NCBI GenBank assembly: GCA_963402885.1
Contig: OY727097.1
Location: 17,608,001 to 17,672,000, forward strand
From: Antedon bifida
Taxonomy: Eukaryota; Echinodermata; Crinoidea; Comatulida; Antedonidae
Reading direction: 5' to 3'
Length of the DNA: 64,000 nt
The number at the start of each line of letters is the position of its first letter. Position 1 is the stretch's first letter. The notes under the pieces were generated by a model that saw only the letters and a program-made list of their open reading frames with translations, made no database searches and was not told the origin of the DNA. Positions 8,877 through 22,400 of the stretch are shown here, piece by piece. The translations under genes were made by a program, and so were the position numbers.

Positions 8877-9217
8877 AATTCGACATTAATATTAGATAGC
8901 CTATGCAGTTCACGATAATCGTTAGGTTAATTAAGAACACTTGATATATAACTATTTATGGTTACATTATCTGTTAAGAAACTTTGTTGGTTTGTAACTA
9001 TATTTATTTTTCCTTTACAACTGTTGGTATAGAATATTAACATGCATTGAACGCTTCATGATTATTTCGAAGAATAATATCAATTATAGGCTCAAACTCT
9101 AGATTAAACAACATAAAGTAGTCTATTATAGAACTTATACTTATTTAAATACTTTTATTATTATATTTCATTTACAATATGTATTAAATGCTATTTAATT
9201 ATAGATATTTTATTTAT

Positions 9218-10039
9218 TTACATGTCATATTGTTCTTGTCGAAGAAGTTTGGCGATAGAAAACCTTTGACATTTTACACTCAATGATGAAGACGTAGTAT
9301 GTACACCGTTTAATTGTTCTGTTTCAGTTTGTAAGCAATGTTGTTTTTCGCCATTTCTATCGCTGCAATTCAAGTGGTTTATGGATTGGAGATCTAGCTC
9401 CATCGGTGCATTGCGTGATATCGTATACAGGTATGCCACCCACTCGTTGTAAGTGTTGGATGTTACGTGGTACTTCGTTCCATTCACTATAATGATATAT
9501 GGCAGATAGTATTGCCAACCGTCTGTCAATCGATACCTATAACAAGAAAACAAACTTATTTATTAATAATGATGATCATGTAAATAAATAATAAGGATGA
9601 TAATCAATGGTATTTCTGTTAAAATTACAAATGTAGGGAGCATTATTAAGTAAAATGACAAAGTACTGTAACCGAATAAGTACTGTAAGTAAGTTGCAGG
9701 CAGTGAGTTTTATTTAAGAAAAGGTTATTACAAATAATGCGTTACCTGTAAAGGCCAACATAGTTATTGCAATGAATAAGTTGGTTTAATAATGTAAATC
9801 ACATACCTGTGTCTGTCAACCTTTTCGATATACGGAGATTCACTGAAGATCTGACGAACGCATTCTCTGACATTCCTCATGTTATACTTCTCCGGACAAA
9901 TTGTATCAATAATATGCAGCACGTTTAGAGAACCGCTGGTAGTATCTGGACAACGGAGAAGAGCCGCCACAACAAGTTCTTGAAATGATAGAGGCATCAT
10001 CAATGTATCGGTGAGATCGGAGAACATCATGCAAGACAT
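9218..10039 (-). CDS. Protein gene copy 6
   Basis: Complete two-exon copy with the majority sequence (F6, P31, V74, N96, L127). Confidence 0.6.
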
Positions 10040-10523
10040 ATTTAGGTTACTCGTAGTTCGGATAATAGTCGAATGGTAGCTTTTCAGATAATTCAGTTGA
10101 CTTTAATAGTTGAATGCCGTAGAAATCAAAGGCACACCATTTTAAAAATGTCTTTGTTGGTTAGATATTAATGAAAGAACAAGAAAAACACAATAGAAAC
10201 AATGGCTGCGTTGAGTAACGCGGGCGCAATCGCAACAATAAACAATTTTAAAACAATAGAAACGGTAAAGCAAAGAAAGCGGATGACACTTTAATGATTT
10301 GTCGGTATGAAATTAAAACTTCCAATACTATTACAAACAACTAGCATTTAAATTTAGTTGATATGAAAATATGTTTGAGAATAGACTACAGTTACTGTAA
10401 GTTACAGAAGATTATATTACCATTTACATTATGACACTGTAACTGAATATAAATACCAGAATGACACTTGTACAACAATACCAAGCCAATATCTCAGCTA
10501 AGAACGTGGTATGGCGTTTAAGC

Positions 10524-10689
10524 ATACTTACCTGGCACAGGAGCGACTTTGATCAGGAAGGAATGTCCTCCCAAGATGAGGCCTCGGCATTGCACACACG
10601 GCTGCGGTTGACCCTTGCGATTCCCCCAAACGTGGGGAACTCGGGTGTATAATTTATGGTAGCGGGGGACTGCGTTCGCGCTAACCCCC
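10524..10689 (+). ncRNA. U1: U1 snRNA, copy 6
   Basis: Standard sequence. The downstream spacer has the CAACTTTTGG variant (CAACTGTTGG in most units). Confidence 0.95.
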
Positions 10690-11048
10690 AATTCGACATT
10701 AATATTAGATAGCCTATGCAGTTCACGATAATCGTTAGGTTAATTAAGAACACTTGATATATAACTATTTATGGTTACATTATCTGTTAAGAAACTTTGT
10801 TGGTTTGTAACTATATTTATTTTTCCTTTACAACTTTTGGTATAGAATATTAACATGCATTGAACGCTTCATGATTATTTCGAAGAATAATATCAATTAT
10901 AGGCTCAAACTCTAGATTAAACAACATAAAGTAGTCTATTATAGAACTTATACTTATTTAAATACTTTTATTACTTTCTGTTAAACGATAATTATATTTC
11001 ATTTACAATATGTATTAAATGCTATTTAATTATAGATATTTTATTTAT

Positions 11049-11869
11049 TTACATGTCATATTGTTCTTGTCGAAGAAGTTTGGCGATAGAAAACCTTTGA
11101 CATTTTACACTCAATGATGAAGACGTAGTATGTACACCGTTTAATTGTTCTGTTTCAGTTTGTAAGCAATGTTGTTTTTCGCCATTTCTATCGCTGCAAT
11201 TCAAGTGGTTTATGGATTGGAGATCTAGCTCCATCGGTGCATTGCGTGATATCGTATACAGGTATGCCACCCACTCGTTGTAAGTGTTGGATGTTACGTG
11301 GTACTTCGTTCCATTCACTATAATGATATATGGCAGATAGTATTGCCAACCGTCTGTCAATCGATACCTATAACAAGAAAACAAACTTATTTATTAATAA
11401 TGATGATCATGTAAATAAATAATAAGGATGATAATCAATGGTATTTCTGTTAAAATTACAAATGTAGGGAGCATTATTAAGTAAAATGACAAAGTACTGT
11501 AACCGAATAAGTACTGTAAGTAAGTTGCAGGCAGTGAGTTTTATTTAAGAAAAGGTTATTACAAATAATGCGTTACCTGTAAAGGCCAACATAGTTATTG
11601 CAATGAATAAGTTGGTTAATAATGTAAATCACATACCTGTGTCTGTCAACCTTTTCGATATACGGTGATTCACTGAAGATCTGACGAACGCATTCTCTGA
11701 CATTCCTCATGTTATACTTCTCCGGACAAATTGTATCAATAATATGCAGCACGTTTAGAGAACCGCTGGTAGTATCTGGACAACGGAGAAGAGCCGCCAC
11801 AACAAGTTCTTGAAATGATAGAGGCATCATCAATGTATCGGTGAGATCGGAGAACATCATGCAAGACAT
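11049..11869 (-). CDS. Protein gene copy 7, intron variant
   Basis: Complete two-exon copy with the majority protein. The intron has one T fewer (GGTTAATAATG instead of GGTTTAATAATG on +), which makes reading from exon 1 through to the internal donor open and in frame with exon 2 (20 extra residues if that donor is used). Confidence 0.6.
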
Positions 11870-12353
11870 ATTTAGGTTACTCGTAGTTCGGATAATAGTC
11901 GAATGGTAGCTTTTCAGATAATTCAGTTGACTTTAATAGTTGAATGCCGTAGAAATCAAAGGCACACCATTTTAAAAATGTCTTTGTTGGTTAGATATTA
12001 ATGAAAGAACAAGAAAAACACAATAGAAACAATGGCTGCGTTGAGTAACGCGGGCGCAATCGCAACAATAAACAATTTTAAAACAATAGAAACGGTAAAG
12101 CAAAGAAAGCGGATGACACTTTAATGATTTGTCGGTATGAAATTAAAACTTCCAATACTATTACAAACAACTAGCATTTAAATTTAGTTGATATGAAAAT
12201 ATGTTTGAGAATAGACTACAGTTACTGTAAGTTACAGAAGATTATATTACCATTTACATTATGACACTGTAACTGAATATAAATACCAGAATGACACTTG
12301 TACAACAATACCAAGCCAATATCTCAGCTAAGAACGTGGTATGGCGTTTAAGC

Positions 12354-12494
12354 ATACTTACCTGGCACAGGAGCGACTTTGATCAGGAAGGAATGTCCTC
12401 CCAAGATGAGGCCTCGGCATTGCGATTCCCCCAAACGTGGGGAACTCGGGTGTATAATTTATGGTAGCGGGGGACTGCGTTCGCGCTAACCCCC
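12354..12494 (+). pseudogene. U1: U1 snRNA copy 7, stem-loop II deleted
   Basis: The 5' end, stem-loop I, stem-loop III, Sm site and stem-loop IV are intact, but 25 nt are missing after CCTCGGCATTGC. The loss takes the rest of the U1A-binding loop and the 3' side of stem-loop II. Breakpoints share the direct repeat TTGC. Such an RNA could still bind Sm proteins and U1-70K but should not bind U1A normally and cannot form the four-way junction properly. Confidence 0.9.
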
Positions 12495-12835
12495 AATTCG
12501 ACATTAATATTAGATAGCCTATGCAGTTCACGATAATCGTTAGGTTAATTAAGAACACTTGATATATAACTATTTATGGTTACATTATCTGTTAAGAAAC
12601 TTTGTTGGTTTGTAACTATATTTATTTTTCCTTTACAACTGTTGGTATAGAATATTAACATGCATTGAACGCTTCATGATTATTTCGAAGAATAATATCA
12701 ATTATAGGCTCAAACTCTAGATTAAACAACATAAAGTAGTCTATTATAGAACTTATACTTATTTAAATACTTTTATTATTATATTTCATTTACAATATGT
12801 ATTAAATGCTATTTAATTATAGATATTTTATTTAT

Positions 12836-13657
12836 TTACATGTCATATTGTTCTTGTCGAAGAAGTTTGGCGATAGAAAACCTTTGACATTTTACACTCA
12901 ATGATGAAGACGTAGTATGTACACCGTTTAATTGTTCTGTTTCAGTTTGTAAGCAATGTTGTTTTTCGCCATTTCTATCGCTGCAATTCAAGTGGTTTAT
13001 GGATTGGAGATCTAGCTCCATCGGTGCATTGCGTGATATCGTATACAGGTATGCCACCCACTCGTTGTAAGTGTTGGATGTTACGTGGTACTTCGTTCCA
13101 TTCACTATAATGATATATGGCAGATAGTATTGCCAACCGTCTGTCAATCGATACCTATAACAAGAAAACAAACTTATTTATTAATAATGATGATCATGTA
13201 AATAAATAATAAGGATGATAATCAATGGTATTTCTGTTAAAATTACAAATGTAGGGAGCATTATTAAGTAAAATGACAAAGTACTGTAACCGAATAAGTA
13301 CTGTAAGTAAGTTGCAGGCAGTGAGTTTTATTTAAGAAAAGGTTATTACAAATAATGCGTTACCTGTAAAGGCCAACATAGTTATTGCAATGAATAAGTT
13401 GGTTTAATAATGTAAATCACATACCTGTGTCTGTCAACCTTTTCGATATACGGAGATTCACTGAAGATCTGACGAACGCATTCTCTGACATTCCTCATGT
13501 TATACTTCTCCGGACAAATTGTATCAATAATATGCAGCACGTTTAGAGAACCGCTGGTAGTATCTGGACAACGGAGAAGAGCCGCCACAACAAGTTCTTG
13601 AAATGATAGAGGCATCATCAATGTATCGGTGAGATCGGAGAACATCATGCAAGACAT
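12836..13657 (-). CDS. Protein gene copy 8
   Basis: Complete two-exon copy with the majority protein sequence; its unit has the 18-bp spacer deletion. Confidence 0.6.
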
Positions 13658-14141
13658 ATTTAGGTTACTCGTAGTTCGGATAATAGTCGAATGGTAGCTT
13701 TTCAGATAATTCAGTTGACTTTAATAGTTGAATGCCGTAGAAATCAAAGGCACACCATTTTAAAAATGTCTTTGTTGGTTAGATATTAATGAAAGAACAA
13801 GAAAAACACAATAGAAACAATGGCTGCGTTGAGTAACGCGGGCGCAATCGCAACAATAAACAATTTTAAAACAATAGAAACGGTAAAGCAAAGAAAGCGG
13901 ATGACACTTTAATGATTTGTCGGTATGAAATTAAAACTTCCAATACTATTACAAACAACTAGCATTTAAATTTAGTTGATATGAAAATATGTTTGAGAAT
14001 AGACTACAGTTACTGTAAGTTACAGAAGATTATATTACCATTTACATTATGACACTGTAACTGAATATAAATACCAGAATGACACTTGTACAACAATACC
14101 AAGCCAATATCTCAGCTAAGAACGTGGTATGGCGTTTAAGC

Positions 14142-14307
14142 ATACTTACCTGGCACAGGAGCGACTTTGATCAGGAAGGAATGTCCTCCCAAGATGAGGC
14201 CTCGGCATTGCACACACGGCTGCGGTTGACCCTTGCGATTCCCCCAAACGTGGGGAACTCGGGTGTATAATTTATGGTAGCGGGGGACTGCGTTCGCGCT
14301 AACCCCC
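14142..14307 (+). ncRNA. U1: U1 snRNA, copy 8
   Basis: Standard sequence; the spacer after it has the 18-bp deletion. Confidence 0.95.
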
Positions 14308-14648
14308 AATTCGACATTAATATTAGATAGCCTATGCAGTTCACGATAATCGTTAGGTTAATTAAGAACACTTGATATATAACTATTTATGGTTACATTA
14401 TCTGTTAAGAAACTTTGTTGGTTTGTAACTATATTTATTTTTCCTTTACAACTGTTGGTATAGAATATTAACATGCATTGAACGCTTCATGATTATTTCG
14501 AAGAATAATATCAATTATAGGCTCAAACTCTAGATTAAACAACATAAAGTAGTCTATTATAGAACTTATACTTATTTAAATACTTTTATTATTATATTTC
14601 ATTTACAATATGTATTAAATGCTATTTAATTATAGATATTTTATTTAT

Positions 14649-15470
14649 TTACATGTCATATTGTTCTTGTCGAAGAAGTTTGGCGATAGAAAACCTTTGA
14701 CATTTTACACTCAATGATGAAGACGTAGTATGTACACCGTTTAATTGTTCTGTTTCAGTTTGTAAGCAATGTTGTTTTTCGCCATTTCTATCGCTGCAAT
14801 TCAAGTGGTTTATGGATTGGAGATCTAGCTCCATCGGTGCATTGCGTGATATCGTATACAGGTATGCCACCCACTCGTTGTAAGTGTTGGATGTTACGTG
14901 GTACTTCGTTCCGTTCACTATAATGATATATGGCAGATAGTATTGCCAACCGTCTGTCAATCGATACCTATAACAAGAAAACAAACTTATTTATTAATAA
15001 TGATGATCATGTAAATAAATAATAAGGATGATAATCAATGGTATTTCTGTTAAAATTACAAATGTAGGGAGCATTATTAAGTAAAATGACAAAGTACTGT
15101 AACCGAATAAGTACTGTAAGTAAGTTGCAGGCAGTGAGTTTTATTTAAGAAAAGGTTATTACAAATAATGCGTTACCTGTAAAGGCCAACATAGTTATTG
15201 CAATGAATAAGTTGGTTTAATAATGTAAATCACATACCTGTGTCTGTCAACCTTTTCGATATACGGAGATTCACTGAAGATCTGACGAACGCATTCTCTG
15301 ACATTCCTCATGTTATACTTCTCCGGACAAATTGTATCAATAATATGCAGCACGTTTAGAGAACCGCTGGTAGTATCTGGACAACGGAGAAGAGCCGCCA
15401 CAACAAGTTCTTGAAATGATAGAGGCATCATCAATGTATCGGTGAGATCGGAGAACATCATGCAAGACAT
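14649..15470 (-). CDS. Protein gene copy 9
   Basis: Complete two-exon copy. A silent change (Asn96 AAT to AAC, at 14913) is shared with copy 12. The upstream region has a unique 3-bp insertion near 15600, giving the only 1,834-bp unit. Confidence 0.6.
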
Positions 15471-15957
15471 ATTTAGGTTACTCGTAGTTCGGATAATAGT
15501 CGAATGGTAGCTTTTCAGATAATTCAGTTGACTTTAATAGTTGAATGCCGTAAAAATCAAAGGCACACCATTTTAAAAATGTCTTTGTTGGTTAGATATT
15601 TAAAATGAAAGAACAAGAAAAACACAATAGAAACAATGGCTGCGTTGAGTAACGCGGGCGCAATCGCAACAATAAACAATTTTAAAACAATAGAAACGGT
15701 AAAGCAAAGAAAGCGGATGACACTTTAATGATTTGTCGGTATGAAATTAAAACTTCCAATACTATTACAAACAACTAGCATTTAAATTTAGTTGATATGA
15801 AAATATGTTTGAGAATAGACTACAGTTACTGTAAGTTACAGAAGATTATATTACCATTTACATTATGACACTGTAACTGAATATAAATACCAGAATGACA
15901 CTTGTACAACAATACCAAGCCAATATCTCAGCTAAGAACGTGGTATGGCGTTTAAGC

Positions 15958-16123
15958 ATACTTACCTGGCACAGGAGCGACTTTGATCAGGAAGGAATGT
16001 CCTCCCAAGATGAGGCCTCGGCATTGCACACACGGCTGCGGTTGACCCTTGCGATTCCCCCAAACGTGGGGAACTCGGGTGTATAATTTATGGTAGCGGG
16101 GGACTGCGTTCGCGCTAACCCCC
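15958..16123 (+). ncRNA. U1: U1 snRNA, copy 9
   Basis: Standard sequence in the single 1,834-bp unit. Confidence 0.95.
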
Positions 16124-16482
16124 AATTCGACATTAATATTAGATAGCCTATGCAGTTCACGATAATCGTTAGGTTAATTAAGAACACTTGATATATAACT
16201 ATTTATGGTTACATTATCTGTTAAGAAACTTTGTTGGTTTGTAACTATATTTATTTTTCCTTTACAACTGTTGGTATAGAATATTAACATGCATTGAACG
16301 CTTCATGATTATTTCGAAGAATAATATCAATTATAGGCTCAAACTCTAGATTAAACAACATAAAGTAGTCTATTATAGAACTTATACTTATTTAAATACT
16401 TTTATTACTTTCTGTTAAACGATAATTATATTTCATTTACAATATGTATTAAATGCTATTTAATTATAGATATTTTATTTAT

Positions 16483-17303
16483 TTACATGTCATATTGTTC
16501 TTGTCGAAGAAGTTTGGCGATAGAAAACCTTTGACATTTTACACTCAATGATGAAGACGTAGTATGTACACCGTTTAATTGTTCTGTTTCAGTTTGTAAG
16601 CAATGTTGTTTTTCGCCATTTCTATCGCTGCAATTCAAGTGGTTTATGGATTGGAGATCTAGCTCCATCGGTGCATTGCGTGATATCGTATACAGGTATG
16701 CCACCCACTCGTTGTAAGTGTTGGATGTTACGTGGTACTTCGTTCCATTCACTATAATGATATATGGCAGATAGTATTGCCAACCGTCTGTCAATCGATA
16801 CCTATAACAAGAAAACAAACTTATTTATTAATAATGATGATCATGTAAATAAATAATAAGGATGATAATCAATGGTATTTCTGTTAAAATTACAAATGTA
16901 GGGAGCATTATTAAGTAAAATGACAAAGTACTGTAACCGAATAAGTACTGTAAGTAAGTTGCAGGCAGTGAGTTTTATTTAAGAAAAGGTTATTACAAAT
17001 AATGCGTTACCTGTAAAGGCCAACATAGTTATTGCAATGAATAAGTTGGTTAATAATGTAAATCACATACCTGTGTCTGTCAACCTTTTCGATATACGGT
17101 GATTCACTGAAGATCTGACGAACGCATTCTCTGACATTCCTCATGTTATACTTCTCCGGACAAATTGTATCAATAATATGCAGCACGTTTAGAGAACCGC
17201 TGGTAGTATCTGGACAACGGAGAAGAGCCGCCACAACAAGTTCTTGAAATGATAGAGGCATCATCAATGTATCGGTGAGATCGGAGAACATCATGCAAGA
17301 CAT
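16483..17303 (-). CDS. Protein gene copy 10, intron variant
   Basis: Complete two-exon copy with majority protein and the one-base-shorter intron that opens the extended exon 1 frame. Confidence 0.6.
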
Positions 17304-17709
17304 ATTTAGGTTACTCGTAGTTCGGATAATAGTCGAATGGTAGCTTTTCAGATAATTCAGTTGACTTTAATAGTTGAATGCCGTAGAAATCAAAGGCACA
17401 CCATTTTAAAAATGTCTTTGTTGGTTAGATATTAATGAAAGAACAAGAAAAACACAATAGAAACAATGGCTGCGTTGAGTAACGCGGGCGCAATCGCAAC
17501 AATAAACAATTTTAAAACAATAGAAACGGTAAAGCAAAGAAAGCGGATGACACTTTAATGATTTGTCGGTATGAAATTAAAACTTCCAATACTATTACAA
17601 ACAACTAGCATTTAAATTTAGTTGATATGAAAATATGTTTGAGAATAGACTACAGTTACTGTAAGTTACAGAAGATTATATTACCATTTACATTATGACA
17701 CTGTAACTG

Positions 17710-17730
17710 AATATAAATATTAACATGCAT
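17710..17730. other. 395-bp deletion junction, U1 lost (first of four)
   Basis: AATATAAATA joins TTAACATGC at 17719/17720. Compared with unit 1, about 611-1005 is missing: the proximal U1 promoter, all of U1, the 3' box and part of the spacer. Flanks share the microhomology AATA. The same junction recurs at 22816, 33388 and 40316, always in a 1,436-bp unit. Confidence 0.92.
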
Positions 17731-17918
17731 TGAACGCTTCATGATTATTTCGAAGAATAATATCAATTATAGGCTCAAACTCTAGATTAAACAACATAAA
17801 GTAGTCTATTATAGAACTTATACTTATTTAAATACTTTTATTACTTTCTGTTAAACGATAATTATATTTCATTTACAATATGTATTAAATGCTATTTAAT
17901 TATAGATATTTTATTTAT

Positions 17919-18739
17919 TTACATGTCATATTGTTCTTGTCGAAGAAGTTTGGCGATAGAAAACCTTTGACATTTTACACTCAATGATGAAGACGTAGTA
18001 TGTACACCGTTTAATTGTTCTGTTTCAGTTTGTAAGCAATGTTGTTTTTCGCCATTTCTATCGCTGCAATTCAAGTGGTTTATGGATTGGAGATCTAGCT
18101 CCATCGGTGCATTGCGTGATATCGTATACAGGTATGCCACCCACTCGTTGTAAGTGTTGGATGTTACGTGGTACTTCGTTCCATTCACTATAATGATATA
18201 TGGCAGATAGTATTGCCAACCGTCTGTCAATCGATACCTATAACAAGAAAACAAACTTATTTATTAATAATGATGATCATGTAAATAAATAATAAGGATG
18301 ATAATCAATGGTATTTCTGTTAAAATTACAAATGTAGGGAGCATTATTAAGTAAAATGACAAAGTACTGTAACCGAATAAGTACTGTAAGTAAGTTGCAG
18401 GCAGTGAGTTTTATTTAAGAAAAGGTTATTACAAATAATGCGTTACCTGTAAAGGCCAACATAGTTATTGCAATGAATAAGTTGGTTAATAATGTAAATC
18501 ACATACCTGTGTCTGTCAACCTTTTCGATATACGGTGATTCACTGAAGATCTGACGAACGCATTCTCTGACATTCCTCATGTTATACTTCTCCGGACAAA
18601 TTGTATCAATAATATGCAGCACGTTTAGAGAACCGCTGGTAGTATCTGGACAACGGAGAAGAGCCGCCACAACAAGTTCTTGAAATGATAGAGGCATCAT
18701 CAATGTATCGGTGAGATCGGAGAACATCATGCAAGACAT
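17919..18739 (-). CDS. Protein gene copy 11, intron variant
   Basis: Complete two-exon copy with majority protein and the shortened intron. Its unit lacks U1, so its upstream neighbour on the left is only the remnant spacer. Confidence 0.6.
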
Positions 18740-19223
18740 ATTTAGGTTACTCGTAGTTCGGATAATAGTCGAATGGTAGCTTTTCAGATAATTCAGTTGA
18801 CTTTAATAGTTGAATGCCGTAGAAATCAAAGGCACACCATTTTAAAAATGTCTTTGTTGGTTAGATATTAATGAAAGAACAAGAAAAACACAATAGAAAC
18901 AATGGCTGCGTTGAGTAACGCGGGCGCAATCGCAACAATAAACAATTTTAAAACAATAGAAACGGTAAAGCAAAGAAAGCGGATGACACTTTAATGATTT
19001 GTCGGTATGAAATTAAAACTTCCAATACTATTACAAACAACTAGCATTTAAATTTAGTTGATATGAAAATATGTTTGAGAATAGACTACAGTTACTGTAA
19101 GTTACAGAAGATTATATTACCATTTACATTATGACACTGTAACTGAATATAAATACCAGAATGACACTTGTACAACAATACCAAGCCAATATCTCAGCTA
19201 AGAACGTGGTATGGCGTTTAAGC

Positions 19224-19389
19224 ATACTTACCTGGCACAGGAGCGACTTTGATCAGGAAGGAATGTCCTTCCAAGATGAGGCCTCGGCATTGCACACACG
19301 TCTGCGGTTGACCCTTGCGATTCCCCCAAACGTGGGGAACTCGGGTGTATAATTTATGGTAGCGGGGGACTGCGTTCGCGCTAACCCCC
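19224..19389 (+). ncRNA. U1: U1 snRNA, copy 10 with C47T and G78T
   Basis: C to T at 19270 (nt 47) turns a G-C pair of stem-loop I into G-U, so the stem is kept. G to T at 19301 (nt 78) hits the base that should close the stem-loop II (U1A) loop, replacing C-G with C-U. The RNA may therefore have a weakened stem-loop II. Otherwise complete. Confidence 0.92.
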
Positions 19390-19748
19390 AATTCGACATT
19401 AATATTAGATAGCCTATGCAGTTCACGATAATCGTTAGGTTAATTAAGAACACTTGATATATAACTATTTATGGTTACATTATCTGTTAAGAAACTTTGT
19501 TGGTTTGTAACTATATTTATTTTTCCTTTACAACTTTTGGTATAGAATATTAACATGCATTGAACGCTTCATGATTATTTCGAAGAATAATATCAATTAT
19601 AGGCTCAAACTCTAGATTAAACAACATAAAGTAGTCTATTATAGAACTTATACTTATTTAAATACTTTTATTACTTTCTGTTAAACGATAATTATATTTC
19701 ATTTACAATATGTATTAAATGCTATTTAATTATAGATATTTTATTTAT

Positions 19749-20570
19749 TTACATGTCATATTGTTCTTGTCGAAGAAGTTTGGCGATAGAAAACCTTTGA
19801 CATTTTACACTCAATGATGAAGACGTAGTATGTACACCGTTTAATTGTTCTGTTTCAGTTTGTAAGCAATGTTGTTTTTCGCCATTTCTATCGCTGCAAT
19901 TCAAGTGGTTTATGGATTGGAGATCTAGCTCCATCGGTGCATTGCGTGATATCGTATACAGGTATGCCACCCACTCGTTGTAAGTGTTGGATGTTACGTG
20001 GTACTTCGTTCCGTTCACTATAATGATATATGGCAGATAGTATTGCCAACCGTCTGTCAATCGATACCTATAACAAGAAAACAAACTTATTTATTAATAA
20101 TGATGATCATGTAAATAAATAATAAGGATGATAATCAATGGTATTTCTGTTAAAATTACAAATGTAGGGAGCATTATTAAGTAAAATGACAAAGTACTGT
20201 AACCGAATAAGTACTGTAAGTAAGTTGCAGGCAGTGAGTTTTATTTAAGAAAAGGTTATTACAAATAATGCGTTACCTGTAAAGGCCAACATAGTTATTG
20301 CAATGAATAAGTTGGTTTAATAATGTAAATCACATACCTGTGTCTGTCAACCTTTTCGATATACGGAGATTCACTGAAGATCTGACGAACGCATTCTCTG
20401 ACATTCCTCATGTTATACTTCTCCGGACAAATTGTATCAATAATATGCAGCACGTTTAGAGAACCGCTGGTAGTATCTGGACAACGGAGAAGAGCCGCCA
20501 CAACAAGTTCTTGAAATGATAGAGGCATCATCAATGTATCGGTGAGATCGGAGAACATCATGCAAGACAT
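19749..20570 (-). CDS. Protein gene copy 12
   Basis: Complete two-exon copy, majority protein, with the silent Asn96 change seen in copy 9. Confidence 0.6.
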
Positions 20571-21054
20571 ATTTAGGTTACTCGTAGTTCGGATAATAGT
20601 CGAATGGTAGCTTTTCAGATAATTCAGTTGACTTTAATAGTTGAATGCCGTAAAAATCAAAGGCACACCATTTTAAAAATGTCTTTGTTGGTTAGATATT
20701 AATGAAAGAACAAGAAAAACACAATAGAAACAATGGCTGCGTTGAGTAACGCGGGCGCAATCGCAACAATAAACAATTTTAAAACAATAGAAACGGTAAA
20801 GCAAAGAAAGCGGATGACACTTTAATGATTTGTCGGTATGAAATTAAAACTTCCAATACTATTACAAACAACTAGCATTTAAATTTAGTTGATATGAAAA
20901 TATGTTTGAGAATAGACTACAGTTACTGTAAGTTACAGAAGATTATATTACCATTTACATTATGACACTGTAACTGAATATAAATACCAGAATGACACTT
21001 GTACAACAATACCAAGCCAATATCTCAGCTAAGAACGTGGTATGGCGTTTAAGC

Positions 21055-21220
21055 ATACTTACCTGGCACAGGAGCGACTTTGATCAGGAAGGAATGTCCT
21101 CCCAAGATGAGGCCTCGGCATTGCACACACGGCTGCGGTTGACCCTTGCGATTCCCCCAAACGTGGGGAACTCGGGTGTATAATTTATGGTAGCGGGGGA
21201 CTGCGTTCGCGCTAACCCCC
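21055..21220 (+). ncRNA. U1: U1 snRNA, copy 11
   Basis: Standard sequence. Confidence 0.95.
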
Positions 21221-21579
21221 AATTCGACATTAATATTAGATAGCCTATGCAGTTCACGATAATCGTTAGGTTAATTAAGAACACTTGATATATAACTATT
21301 TATGGTTACATTATCTGTTAAGAAACTTTGTTGGTTTGTAACTATATTTATTTTTCCTTTACAACTGTTGGTATAGAATATTAACATGCATTGAACGCTT
21401 CATGATTATTTCGAAGAATAATATCAATTATAGGCTCAAACTCTAGATTAAACAACATAAAGTAGTCTATTATAGAACTTATACTTATTTAAATACTTTT
21501 ATTACTTTCTGTTAAACGATAATTATATTTCATTTACAATATGTATTAAATGCTATTTAATTATAGATATTTTATTTAT

Positions 21580-22400
21580 TTACATGTCATATTGTTCTTG
21601 TCGAAGAAGTTTGGCGATAGAAAACCTTTGACATTTTACACTCAATGATGAAGACGTAGTATGTACACCGTTTAATTGTTCTGTTTCAGTTTGTAAGCAA
21701 TGTTGTTTTTCGCCATTTCTATCGCTGCAATTCAAGTGGTTTATGGATTGGAGATCTAGCTCCATCGGTGCATTGCGTGATATCGTATACAGGTATGCCA
21801 CCCACTCGTTGTAAGTGTTGGATGTTACGTGGTACTTCGTTCCATTCACTATAATGATATATGGCAGATAGTATTGCCAACCGTCTGTCAATCGATACCT
21901 ATAACAAGAAAACAAACTTATTTATTAATAATGATGATCATGTAAATAAATAATAAGGATGATAATCAATGGTATTTCTGTTAAAATTACAAATGTAGGG
22001 AGCATTATTAAGTAAAATGACAAAGTACTGTAACCGAATAAGTACTGTAAGTAAGTTGCAGGCAGTGAGTTTTATTTAAGAAAAGGTTATTACAAATAAT
22101 GCGTTACCTGTAAAGGCCAACATAGTTATTGCAATGAATAAGTTGGTTAATAATGTAAATCACATACCTGTGTCTGTCAACCTTTTCGATATACGGTGAT
22201 TCACTGAAGATCTGACGAACGCATTCTCTGACATTCCTCATGTTATACTTCTCCGGACAAATTGTATCAATAATATGCAGCACGTTTAGAGAACCGCTGG
22301 TAGTATCTGGACAACGGAGAAGAGCCGCCACAACAAGTTCTTGAAATGATAGAGGCATCATCAATGTATCGGTGAGATCGGAGAACATCATGCAAGACAT
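21580..22400 (-). CDS. Protein gene copy 13, intron variant
   Basis: Complete two-exon copy with majority protein and the shortened intron. Confidence 0.6.
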
